Assembly: GCA_002751075.1 (NCBI GenBank)
Contig: NAOQ01000049.1
Coordinates: 178,808-242,807, forward strand
DNA length: 64,000 nt
From: Ichthyophonus hoferi
Lineage: Eukaryota; Opisthokonta; Ichthyosporea; Ichthyophonida; Ichthyophonidae
Direction: 5' to 3'
The position numbers were made by a program, and so were the translations under genes. The notes under the pieces were generated by a model. The model was not told the DNA's origin. It was given only the letters and a program-made list of their open reading frames with translations, and searched no databases. Shown here one piece after another: positions 27,201-36,072 of this stretch. How positions within the stretch are numbered: position 1 is the first letter of the stretch; each line of letters opens with the position of its first letter.

Positions 27201-30010
27201 GATTGAGTATAAGCAACGGGCAGATAAGACCAGCACTACTAGGCAGTGTACACTCCACCTAGAAGGGAAGTCTGACTCGTCGCTGGCTGTGATGAAGATG
27301 GAGAATAAGTTATCCCAGAAAGCACTAGATTGGACCGCTAAAGACTGGACAAGGGTAGGTAGCAAGAGGGTTGTAGGGATATATCTGACCTGTTAGTGAG
27401 TAGTGTACCTCTAGTAATGGTCACTTTACACGACCAGTCAATAGCCATAACTACCTATACATACCACACAAGACCCTCATAAATACACCATACAGCATGC
27501 TTCCGTGGCCCCCTCCAGTGATTACATCCTGCAGATGGGTCGTTGTTCAGTGAAAATCCATAGTCAACACGATTATGCTGCCAATACTATTGAGGTACGC
27601 CCCTGGTGTTCTATTGCCATCTGTCACCATAATTCCAAGGTGGCATGGAATCGACATTTAGTATTGAGCTTGATATCGTGTCATACATATGCATGGCCAT
27701 TGTCATAGTGAATATCATATGTTTTAACCTATGTGTACCCACAGACTCGGTTTGTCACCCACTTCCCTGACAGTATTGGTGTCAGCCTGGATGTATCATT
27801 GTACCTCTTTTTAAAGGATACTATACTGGTATGTTGTGAATCATTGCTATTTGTGGATATAGAAAGGTGGGCTATGTTAGTACATAGCAAACAATAGAAT
27901 GTAATAGAATGTGATGGACTTTTAAAAGCAGTATTATTAATATTTCAGTGTAAAAGGAATATTCTGTTAAGATATGGGGGGGGAGGGATGAAAGGTCAAG
28001 ATACGGATACTACATTCATACTACGTTCATATTACGCTTATATTACATTTATATTACGTTCATATTACATTTATATTACATTTATATTACATTGATATTA
28101 CATTGATATTACATTTATACTACATTTATATTGCATTCATCTTACCTTGGCATTACGTCAATACTGCCTTAGCTCTGATGTTTCCCATCTCAGCTGTACA
28201 TCGATGAAAATAATCGTCGCAGTAAAAGAGCAAAATCTGAAAAGGAGGGAGCTGTTCAAAAGTCCAGCGCTGAAAACCAGTCATTAAGTACATCCAGGAT
28301 AGGTAGGTGGTACCCCATTTGTATATTTGCTGATCTATATAACCATATGGTGCGTTCAATTGTGTCTGTAGTCGTATGGCCTGTTAGTATCAGAGGGCCT
28401 CTGGGCATAGATATACCTCTATAAGACACGTTATGGAACTATGCGTATTCTGTAATGAGATATTAGCCCTCTTACCGCGGGTCACTAGTCAGCCATGTGC
28501 GCTATATTATTACTAATCCATGGGATGTTTGCCTCTATAGATGTTGGCCAAAGTTCCAGTTCTAAGCGAACATCGCTATCAACTGTCTCTGCAGACGGGG
28601 TAATGACACTCTCTGTCCTATATATATATGTGTGTGTGTGTGTGTTTAAGACTATATACTATAAGTGATAGGGGTACCCCTTGTAGTGGATAATGGCTGG
28701 GGTACCACGGCTCCTATATATTAGGTATACTATATATAAATGTGTATGGGTGTAGCTATGTCTGCGTATACGTGTGGAGGAGGAAAGGTGCAAATATACG
28801 TAAGAGTGCATTGTGTATATGTATATATCAAATAACCTAATATAAATACTAAGATTAATGGAGATTAAAAAGACAAAGTAGTATAAAATGGGTGAAGAAA
28901 GGATAGAAATATAAAACAAATATGCAATAAAAAAAAAGCATAATAAATATGTAGGAAAGGAGAGAATCTGAAGAAGGAAGTGAAGGTAAAATATATGGAG
29001 AAGTAACCAGTAGCAAATGGAATACACACTGCTAAAACCCTTCTAACCCCATTCTCATCCCAGTCGAGCCATAGTAGTTGGGATGGGGCCAACTCCCAGC
29101 GACCCATCAAGCCTAAATATAGATGTGTAGAGTGGCTGCTTAAGCCTGAACTGCGGCTTACCTCCTACAGTATGTATTCCTCTTTCTACTGGTTGCTCCT
29201 TCACTTCTCTTATTTTTGCTTCCTTCTTCGGATTGTCCCCTTTCCTACATATTTATTATGCCTTTTTTTATTGCATAAAATGTTTTTATTTCTATTCTTT
29301 CTTCGCCCATTTTATGCTACTTTGTCTTTTTAATCTCCATTAATCTTAGTATTTATGTTAGGTTATTTGATATATACATATACACAATGCACTCTTACGT
29401 ATATTTGCACCTTTTCTCCTCCACACGTACACGCAGACATATCTACTCCCATACATATTTATATATAATACGCCCAACTACACTCACATGGTGGCCTTTA
29501 GGCAACATTGTTCCCCCAGACGTGGAGTGGGTCCTGGAGAAATTAGGGTTCAAGGATGCACGTCACACTATTCCAAAATATATGCACCAGATGTTATTAG
29601 AATCGATAGATCGTATGCTAGGTAACGCCTTACCTCAACTATACTCACAGCATGCTGTTTTCTTGTTTTTCTTGTTTTTATCTTTTATGATGTATCTTGT
29701 TTCTCTTTCTCCCTCTAGTTACTCTTGGTCTTTTTTCATGCAACCCTTTATTGCTTCCTTCTAGATGTAGCCTGGTCCTATGTGTTTCCTTTGTTTTATA
29801 TTTTTTCCCTATTATATTAATAGGAGTGGGGTATGTTCACTGTTATATGCCATGTACATCGCTACACCCTTAATGGATTACATATTCACCATCTCTTTCT
29901 TTATGCCATTGGCATTCATATGTAAACACACGTAATTACCCTCACATTAACCCACACATTCACACTCAGTTGCTGTGGCCAAGGTCGGATCAGAACAACA
30001 GGCTGCCTAA
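305..30010 (+). CDS. BLTP1: BLTP1/KIAA1109 (tweek, Csf1-like) bridge-like lipid transfer protein, C-terminal part, 5' end outside window
   Basis: This is a spliced gene of about 60 exons, of which about 8.55 kb of coding sequence (about 2,850 codons) lies here; the human protein is about 5,000 aa, so roughly the C-terminal 55-60% is present. Bridge-like lipid transfer proteins are very long rods with a hydrophobic groove that move phospholipids between ER and plasma membrane or endosomes. Recognition rests on the C-terminus. The exon at 29064 reads CVEWLLKPELRLTSY, the exon at 29502 reads DVEWVLEKLGF and HTIPKYMHQMLLESIDRML, and the last exon ends VGSEQQAA. These match, from memory, the end of human KIAA1109. 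The exon at 24054 carries LDELLQFIDMWFSRG, like the LDE-L-F-W-R segment of the family. Codon phase is continuous across nearly all junctions. Two places are uncertain (13449-13713 and 14899-15617). The gene is followed by TIMM17 on the same strand. Confidence 0.88.
781..1002. repeat. Intronic foldback, ~100-bp arms
   Basis: Positions 781-875 and about 899-1002 are imperfect reverse complements separated by a loop of about 23 nt. The core CATCTACTAGCTAAGAAAAC and the following CAAAGTATT are preserved in both arms, as is the outer ATGGAAGGGGAAATA. The right arm has a short extra segment. It lies wholly inside the BLTP1 intron 437-1199. Confidence 0.85.
4950..5528. other. Assembly gap (N run), probably spurious
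   Basis: 579 N inside a BLTP1 exon. The ten bases before the gap and the ten after it are both GGAGCCATAT, and overlapping them keeps the reading frame open (AGINIAWEPY into VNRAAALAATY). Confidence 0.95.
5998..10418 (+). CDS. BLTP1: BLTP1 exon block 2
   Basis: Exons: 5998-6148, 6502-6609, 7345-7487, 7855-7967, 8193-8244, 8489-8602, 8891-9210, 9775-9904 and 10356-10418. The exon at 5998 is aromatic-rich (HFINWRKMNFKLQWDWNWRL), as expected of amphipathic strands lining a lipid groove. The exon at 8891 (107 codons) contains an Arg/Lys/Glu-rich helix near FLKERAKERAALANTKSQR. An open segment at 9713-9774 is in frame with the exon at 9775 and could extend it if an alternative donor at 9208/9209 is used. 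The better polypyrimidine tract is at 9775. Introns hold only AT-rich and simple repeat DNA. Confidence 0.72.
8304..8336. repeat. 8-bp AT tandem repeat
   Basis: About four copies of AAAATTAT lie in a BLTP1 intron. Confidence 0.8.
11122..18173 (+). CDS. BLTP1: BLTP1 exon block 3
   Basis: Exons: 11122-11167 (46 nt), 11502-11674, 12078-12269, 12822-13023, 13286-13379, 13449-13520, 13545-13713, 14260-14453, 14828-14899, a tentative 15113-15193, 15464-15617, 15886-16139, 16589-16690, 16952-17185, 17379-17432 and 18057-18173. The exon at 15886 encodes VTIDRVTMTLTTDVINHCLF, and the exon at 16952 encodes LFVDISVDLALTLHPCLTDH. Both show the alternating pattern of repeated beta-groove segments. The split between 13520 and 13545 would need a 24-nt intron, and the exon at 15113 has weak sites; both need cDNA evidence. 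Everything else is phase-consistent. Confidence 0.68.
15211..15262. repeat. TATACA/TATACC microsatellite
   Basis: Alternating CATATACATATACCTATA units, purely simple sequence, between a tentative exon and the next BLTP1 exon. Confidence 0.8.
15715..15845. repeat. Degenerate CTAT/CTAC tetranucleotide repeat
   Basis: A polypyrimidine-biased tract of CTATCTAC-like units ends about 40 bp before the exon at 15886. Confidence 0.75.
16828..16858. repeat. (AT)n microsatellite
   Basis: About 15 AT dinucleotides in a BLTP1 intron. Confidence 0.9.
17598..17975. repeat. Three-copy tandem repeat of about 116-128 bp in a BLTP1 intron
   Basis: Copies begin with CTGGTATAATATTA-like sequence at about 17600, 17728 and 17844, each followed by GGAACATCGATGTA-like, CTACTACCAC-like and TTTATATGACTTATA-like blocks in the same order. 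The copies differ by many substitutions and small indels, so the duplication is not recent. Confidence 0.8.
18557..23762 (+). CDS. BLTP1: BLTP1 exon block 4
   Basis: Exons: 18557-18729, 19065-19346, 19626-19783, 20114-20247, 20605-20689, 20948-20979 (32 nt), 21283-21429, 21588-21715, 22260-22376, 23215-23347 and 23665-23762. The exon at 18557 reads YSQLDISNLCVAIPFQECTV, a family-like beta segment. The exon at 19065 is 94 codons with a MPYAKFNWVIGITNPYR core. A Pro/Ser-rich linker spans the end of the exon at 19626. The exon at 23665 is Ser/Gln/Asn-rich and looks disordered. Intron 21716-22259 and intron 22377-23214 are filled with degenerate CATATAAC/ACTATATACC repeats. Confidence 0.72.
19852..19891. 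repeat. (CATA)n microsatellite
   Basis: About nine CATA units in the intron before the exon at 20114. Confidence 0.88.
21200..21246. repeat. (AT)n(GT)n compound microsatellite
   Basis: A run of AT followed by about 14 GT units, ending roughly 36 bp upstream of the exon at 21283. Confidence 0.9.
22060..22255. repeat. Degenerate CATATAAC low-complexity tract
   Basis: Many CATATAACATATA-like units of uneven length run up to the acceptor of the exon at 22260. Confidence 0.7.
22501..22572. repeat. Direct repeat pair with inverted copy
   Basis: CCTTACCTTATATAGACCAT occurs at 22501 and again at 22522 as direct repeats, and TATATAAGGTAAGG at 22557-22570 is the inverse, giving a short stem-loop in a BLTP1 intron. 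Confidence 0.75.
22826..23055. repeat. Degenerate ACTATATACC low-complexity tract
   Basis: Units such as CTATATACCATACACTATA repeat irregularly through the BLTP1 intron before the exon at 23215. Confidence 0.7.
24054..30010 (+). CDS. BLTP1: BLTP1 exon block 5 (C-terminus, FSA_C-type region)
   Basis: Exons: 24054-24590, 24731-25077, 25307-25468, 25891-26087, 26308-26502, 26818-26889, 27202-27354, 27496-27594, 27745-27828, 28194-28302, 28541-28599, 29064-29169, 29502-29621 and 29970-30010 with TAA at 30008. This corresponds to the conserved C-terminal region known as fragile site-associated protein C-terminus. The exon at 24054 (179 codons) is the largest here and joins the LDELLQFIDMWFSR motif to a long Ser/Thr-rich linker. 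The exons at 28194 and 28541 form a short charged Ser-rich linker before the conserved last three exons. The 72-nt exon at 26818 is open in more than one frame; the phase-0 frame was chosen from its neighbours. The exon at 29064 lies in the loop of a large inverted repeat. Confidence 0.82.
25733..25800. repeat. (AAT)/(AAC) trinucleotide repeat
   Basis: About 20 AAT or AAC triplets in the intron before the exon at 25891. Confidence 0.88.
28010..28141. repeat. 11-bp minisatellite, 12 copies
   Basis: Twelve consecutive 11-bp units of consensus TTACATTTATA (variants TTACGTTCATA, TTACATTGATA) run without phase loss. The array ends 52 bp before the BLTP1 exon at 28194. Confidence 0.9.
28725..29475. 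repeat. Large inverted repeat (~300-bp arms) around a BLTP1 exon
   Basis: Left arm 28725-29031 and right arm 29167-29475 are reverse complements. By eye the outer 190 bp agree at roughly 95% (for example GAGATTAAAAAGACAAAG at 28861 against its complement near 29320), and the inner parts agree less well, with small indels. The roughly 135-bp loop contains the acceptor and all but the last bases of the coding exon 29064-29169. The right arm begins at the donor site. In the pre-mRNA the flanking introns would pair into a very long hairpin presenting the exon in its loop. Confidence 0.9.
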
Positions 30011-33000
30011 AAATATATTGGCAACCCATTGGCTCCGTCTAGTCTACGCCTAATTAGTGACATCAAATGCTGCTATATCCATATATGGCTAGGAGGATTA
30101 TGGAATACAATTCCCTGACCAGCATATTGTGGTCATGGTTTAATGGTAGTGAATTAGGCACCCATATGTAAAGATAGCAAACGTTTGATGCTTTTAGGGA
30201 GGTGGAGGGTACCATGGGAACCCTTAATGACATATATGTAGCACACCACTGAGTATTATTTCTGCTCAGTGAAGATTGCTGTTTTGAATGATGTATTTAA
30301 ATCTTAGCTGGAAAGTTATAGGAGTAAGGAATGCATCGTTTTCTGTTTTGCATATCCTATTTATGAGTACTGCTATCTTTTTTACACAATTGCTTTTTGT
30401 TGATTTGATTCGAATGTGTGTAAATTAAAATAATCTTTTTATGATCTTGTCTGTAAGAAAATAACTAGCCGGCCTTACCATTTCTATTAATGACTTTTGT
30501 ACATGTACAACATAGAATTATTATTCTGGAAAATAATAAGATTTTTATGCTACGTATTATTCTTTGAACTTATGCGAAATGCCAATGGCATGGCATGAAT
30601 GTGAGCGCTATAATAATAATAAAGTTCAATTATTGGTATGTGGGACACTGGATGTCTATGTAAGATTCAATATAATAGTTTACTATTGTTTATTTATACA
30701 ATCATACGAGGCTGCACTCACATAAACAGAAATATCGTATCATTTAGGCAAGTAACGACTAAATAATACTAAAGCATGTACCACCCGATTGTGAACGATA
30801 CAGACATAATTGTATCCTGATACCATTGCTTATGCATAGCTTATATTAACATCTTTGGTAATATTGTAAGTGAAAATTTAATCTTATTTTAAGTGTCTAT
30901 CACAGGTATGTCTGGTATAAAGTGGAAAAGATAGTCCACATACAAAAAGATACTCTAGTAGCTAATAACTGCGTGATTACAAAACATTTATTATCGTCAG
31001 CTTGATTCAATGAAGTCTTAAGCTAACTGAACTAGTTTTAAAAAATAGTTCTAATTGTTTTAGATTGCCATGCGGTTCATCGCTTGTACAAGGATCTACC
31101 CGATATGTAGTCGAAGAAGAGAATAATTGTCTAGATTTAACTAAGGCTTTATTGTGTTTAGGTGTTCCGGGTTGAAGGTAAAGGTTATAAGTTGTATTTT
31201 ATCACAACCAGCGGACTTACATTCAGTATCAAAAACATTAAAAGTATTAACTAGGTGTGTATATAGAAAATAACTAAAAATACTTAGATTTAGACAAAGA
31301 AAAACGTAAAGACTTAGATGATTTATAAGCGATTAGAAGCTTCTTGCAGTACTCGTTGGGACTTGGGGTGGCTCTAATTCTTGGTATAAATTTGGGGATG
31401 TTGATCCAATCACGATGGTCTAGTACAAGAAAGGGACGATCGATTCTAGTTATATCTTCTTGAAGCATCATCAGTTCTGAACGTTGTTTATATTTGATGA
31501 ACTAAAATAAAGACACAATAAATTTTAAAGAAGTATCTTCTGTCTGAGGCTTTGTAGAAAGAAGATTCTATAATTGTTAAATGAAGCAAATGATGAGGAA
31601 TTAAGAACAAATCCAGATATTTCACCAGTTATAAAGCCTTTTTAGAGTGCTTTAAGTGAAAACTAGTGAAAGGAATATTGATCAATATATTTTGAGGCTT
31701 ACGATGTGTAGAAGAAGAACCTTTCTTAATACTAATGCTTAAGTCTAGAAAAACTCCTGCTAACATAGGAGTTTTTCTAGACTTAAGCATTAATATTAGG
31801 AAAGGTAAATATTCTTTTTTTATGTAACCTTTACTCTAGAACCCCTAGGCACAGTAAAACCTTAGTTAAATCTGGACTATGATTCTTTTCATCAATTACA
31901 TATTGAGGAGATTCTTGCACAAGATATAATAGGTTTTTATTGGATGATAAGATAGCTGATCAAGTAAATTATTAAAAGTTGGATACAACCTTCAGCAAGA
32001 TTACAAGTAAAAAGATCTATAAGCATTCAGAGAGCAACTTATTTATAACTTTAATTGACATCCACAGTAATGTTAAATTTGGAGCATAATAAATATGCTA
32101 CTTTTATATACTCTAAATCAAATCTAACATATCATATGACGTTCTGATATTAAGTCTTTTTTAAGTTTACAGTCCATTTAGCTAGTCCATGTCAATAAAA
32201 ACATTTATACCACACTCGCGTCCTCTGTTGTATTTTGTATGATTTTAAAAAAATCCAGCTTCTATGCAGAGCTTGCTACCTGTCTCTACAAGCCTAGATA
32301 ACATCTGTGCTATTTTTCACTATAATAAAGCAAACCTTGTAATATCACCCTAAAAAGCAATATTATATCAAACCACCGTGGTGTTTTTTATCACGTTCTT
32401 GTTACAGAAAGATGTCGTTTTTCTCTTGGTAAAGGCTATGTAATTTTTACGTAAATTAGCATATTAATATATATATGTATACTCTTATAATCTAGTGTGC
32501 GTTTTGTTCTACATATTTATTTTGTTTATTTTTGAAACAGCTTGCTAATACTAAATATTTTATATCGTCTGGTAATTTTTGGAAAACACGCGACCTTTTC
32601 TTTGTCAAACTCGTCCTCTCAAGCACGCTTTTTAAAGTTAAATGCATATATACAGCTATTATTTATGACAGTTTAAAAATGGAAGGTTGCATAGTTATAC
32701 AGGTAAAAATATAAGCATATTATAGGTGATTTACACTTATTTTAATATAGTCTATCGGCATGCTCTAGCTGGCAGTTCTGTCTCTGATATACCTTGAATC
32801 TATACTGTCTTTTTATATTACGATTGGCTGGCTTTAAGTCCCTTTCCAATCATGTATTCTTTCTAGACCTTACATGTTAATATATGTACCTACATTCACT
32901 TTCAAAAGGATTCCAGACTACTTATTAATTATAGCAAACTATAAGCAGAACAACTGACAGTTGGGTTGATTCTATTTCATGAATAGAATAACAATAGCTA

Positions 33001-33729
33001 TAGCCTCTGAGTCTTATTGCCATCAGAGCATTATCCATAAAGGACTGATGTAGTTTTTATTCATAAAAAAATACATTGTGTATAATATAAAGTATGTCCA
33101 AAATATCCTTGAAAAAGGGTAAAGTTGCAAACTGAATGAATCGGCACCTATAAAAAAAATAACAAATGTATTTTTACATACATGGCTATTCATTGATCAT
33201 TTGAGGGAAACAAATCAAAAAAAAAAAAAAAACCAACTCTGAGACTTTATTTTAATGCACTGCTATTGGAACTATAAGCCAAGATTAGACTCTCAGACTT
33301 GCAAAAGCCAGGACCCTGACCCTGTAGATATATTGTAGACCTCAGATGAAATTGAAATGTATCCACAGGCGAGAGCCCTGACGTCATAGATTGTCTAAGG
33401 CACCATTTAAAAAAATGAATAGTTAGTTGTTTGTCAAATAGATTCTAGTGCGATATAGGTCGACTGACCTAAAATACCATATTAGGGTTAATCATTACCT
33501 TATATGGTAGCTCAAGTTGAGGCTGCCATTGCACTTGCTCTGGTTTGGCTCAATTAAGGGGGATCTTGCTGGCATACCCATAAAATTTAACGTCTTTTGG
33601 CATGATTCTTGAAAAAAAAATCAATTAATTAAAATATTCCGCAATTAGCCTAAAAATATTTTTAGAAAGTTACTTTAAGTATTAAATGATGTGACTCAAT
33701 CGTGATTAAACTCGATTTCTAACTGCTAA
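30011..33729. other. AT-rich intergenic DNA after BLTP1
   Basis: No gene recognised. A possible polyadenylation signal AATAAA lies at 30618-30623, about 610 bp after the BLTP1 stop. A 66-codon open segment on the minus strand (31274-31471, with an acceptor-like TATTTTAG upstream) has balanced composition but matches nothing I know. The 40-bp-arm palindrome is at 31719-31806. Base texture is A-rich and lacks the TATG/CTAT microsatellites of the gene introns. Confidence 0.6.
31719..31806. repeat. Near-perfect palindrome, 40-bp arms, 8-nt loop
   Basis: Arms 31719-31758 and 31767-31806 are reverse complements with two mismatches. The inner 25 bp (from AATGCTTAAGTCTAGAAA to AACTCCT) are perfect. 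The loop is GCTAACAT. It stands alone in AT-rich intergenic DNA 1.7 kb after BLTP1. It may be a minimal foldback element, fused terminal inverted repeats, or an RNA hairpin. Confidence 0.92.
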
Positions 33730-35100
33730 TTTTTATGGAGGTCTATTAGCCGCCCCCGAAAGGCAACTAAATATGGCGAAAGAAAAATAATAAACAATAA
33801 CATAGTTTTATTTCTATCACTATCAAGAATGTAGGTTACGTAGAATCTTGATAAATAACGTAAATCACTAAGATGACGACATGTGCTACCAGTGTCCCAG
33901 GTCATGGCCATTTGTTCTGTATCCGGTGGGACAGGCAATAAAGATGTATTGTAATATTTAATAAATATTACTAAATATTTATGTTGGAGGTTGTAATTGT
34001 GACAAATGTTGAATTATATGATTTGAAAATACAGTCTGATTTTCTGGTGTTGTCTTCGCCAAATTCTACATTTGGTCACTGGGATGGATCGTTTCTAAGG
34101 TGATTTTTGTCAAATGTAATTTGTTAATCGATGGAGTAAGTTTGTTGCTTAGGCTCTCTGATCGATACATCAGGACTATTACTAGTAAAATTTGTTTGCT
34201 CACCGTTCTCGGCACTGCGAATATTTTGGTTGTTAAATCAACCTCTACTTCTTCTACTACCTAATCCTCGCTGACCACCTCAGCCACTGCGACCAACTCT
34301 TGCGTTATATCCCAATTATTACGATTAACACTACTTTCGCTGTTTAAAATACGTGTTTGTTCTCTCGTCTTCTTTCTGTAAGCGTTGAATTCAACTCTAC
34401 CAATTTTTCCGCCTTCATCGATGTTTTTTCTACTGATCAACAGTTTAAGAATTGGTGGCTATCCCTGCCACAACCGCAAGCATATATTTTATCTGAAGAT
34501 TGATTGGTTACATATTCACATTTGTTATCGAAAGCGGAAATTTGACTGCAATCTGAATTATTGGTGTATCGTGTGTTATTAGATATAGATACACAATAAA
34601 GCTCCCTTCAAAATATTAAGTTGAACCTTAGAGGAGCCAGATGTTATAGAAAATTCCTCACGCTCGATGTAATTTTTCCATGCAGCAATTGATTCAAACC
34701 TAAAAGTTAAATTATTCCCATCCGGAATTAAATCATTGTTAATACGCCAATTCCTGATAATTTGGTTTAAATGCTCACTTGCTAAGGCTGTCATTTAGTC
34801 GGACGGACTACCTATTGCCTCCAAGCACATACGTAAATTTAACAATTCCAGCAATGAAATCGATAACCTATTCCTCCGCGGTGAATCTCGTACTTAAATC
34901 ATCCCGGTTTGTGACTATCGTATCTCACCTCAGGCCGTGCCGCAAACTTATTTAGGCTATTCCAAATATCAAATATAGAGCAACTTGAATTAGAGTATAA
35001 GCAGGGTTATGGGCCCTGTTAATTTCTATAAAGTCCTATTAGCTGCTAAAGGCAACTAATATAGCGAAAGGAAAATAATATGCAATAATATTGTTTATTT
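33730..35100 (-). mobile_element. Broken LTR-retrotransposon fossil, probably Ty1/copia-like
   Basis: Two patches of about 65 bp, at 33737-33805 and 35035-35103, are near-copies in the same orientation and look like end-repeat remnants. Between them the minus strand shows gag-like sequence (around 34580-35000), a Cys/His-rich zinc-knuckle-like stretch (around 34440-34520) and an aspartic-protease-like WDTGST motif near 33900, in the order gag to protease. No integrase or reverse transcriptase was recognised. The element is short, clearly broken in several places and heavily diverged, so it is an old insertion. The copia assignment is tentative; another LTR family is possible. Confidence 0.4.
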
Positions 35101-35838
35101 CAAATAGTTACACCAAGCTATGTAATTCAGAAAGGCACAGTAAAACCGGATTTGCGTGAATATAGATAGACTCCTTAAAAGTGGCCTTGTAATGACAATC
35201 TTAATCTCTGCTAATGGGATGTTTGCGACGGCATATTGAAATGCGACTCTGTACTTAATTTCTTCATGACCATAATTGGAAATTTTCATTATCTCATTAT
35301 GTTTCAAATGCGAATTCAAACACGGCATGGGCATGTATTATTGGACCTTAGTCTAGACGTCATAAACAGGGCTAGAAGTAAGGCCCAATAATATTTCTAA
35401 AGGCTTCTTCACTGTACCATCACAGTAAGAGCACATGACGAGCCAGGCCGCTTAAGGCAACCCAACATAATATCACGCAATTACATTTAATTACTACCTT
35501 TACAACCCTTTGCAAAATAATGTTGCGTCGCTTGTCACACTACATTCATGATTTTGACCGATTATAAGAAAACTAAAAATAGGATTAGTCACTCAACTAA
35601 TCGCACACATTAATCTACGATTAATGCCATTGTTCTGTCCTATTGCCCGAAATTGTTAAGTTGCGATCATCAGGATATACTTCCAGCCCTAACTATTATA
35701 CAAGATACCTAAAACAAAATGATGATTGGCTACCATAGACATATAAACAGAGGAGGTATATATGCCAATATTCCATTGGTGCATTAGAAATATACCATTG
35801 CTTAGCTGGTAGTACAGTAGGCTCTGATTGCTTATTTT

Positions 35839-35853
35839 ATTGGCTGTGATTGG
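35839..35853 (-). promoter_or_regulatory. Pair of inverted CCAAT boxes upstream of TIMM17
   Basis: ATTGG occurs at 35839 and 35849, 10 bp apart and about 220-235 bp before the TIMM17 ATG. CCAAT boxes bound by NF-Y are common in housekeeping promoters. The spacing is suggestive, but the motif is short and the call is an inference. Confidence 0.35.
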
Positions 35854-36072
35854 CCAACGGATTACGATTTATACAATGCACATTGATAATTAAATTATTA
35901 ATAAGGGACATACGCTGGCATTGTTTTGTTATTGTAGCTGGCTGTGGCGTTATTTTTTTTTTTGCCACTATCACAGTTGTTATTTTTTAGGATTTAGTGT
36001 TCTTCTGTTTTTCTGTTTCTTTTTCAAGTTGCATACCTTTTTTACACGTTAAAGCCTTCAAATTTATTAAAC

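Noticed and set aside
28659-29027. Minus-strand open frame that resembles a plus-strand frame at 29387
   Set aside because: The resemblance is only the inverted repeat read on opposite strands; the translations are low-complexity.
33371-33378. Perfect CRE palindrome TGACGTCA
   Set aside because: A single 8-mer far from any recognised promoter is expected by chance.
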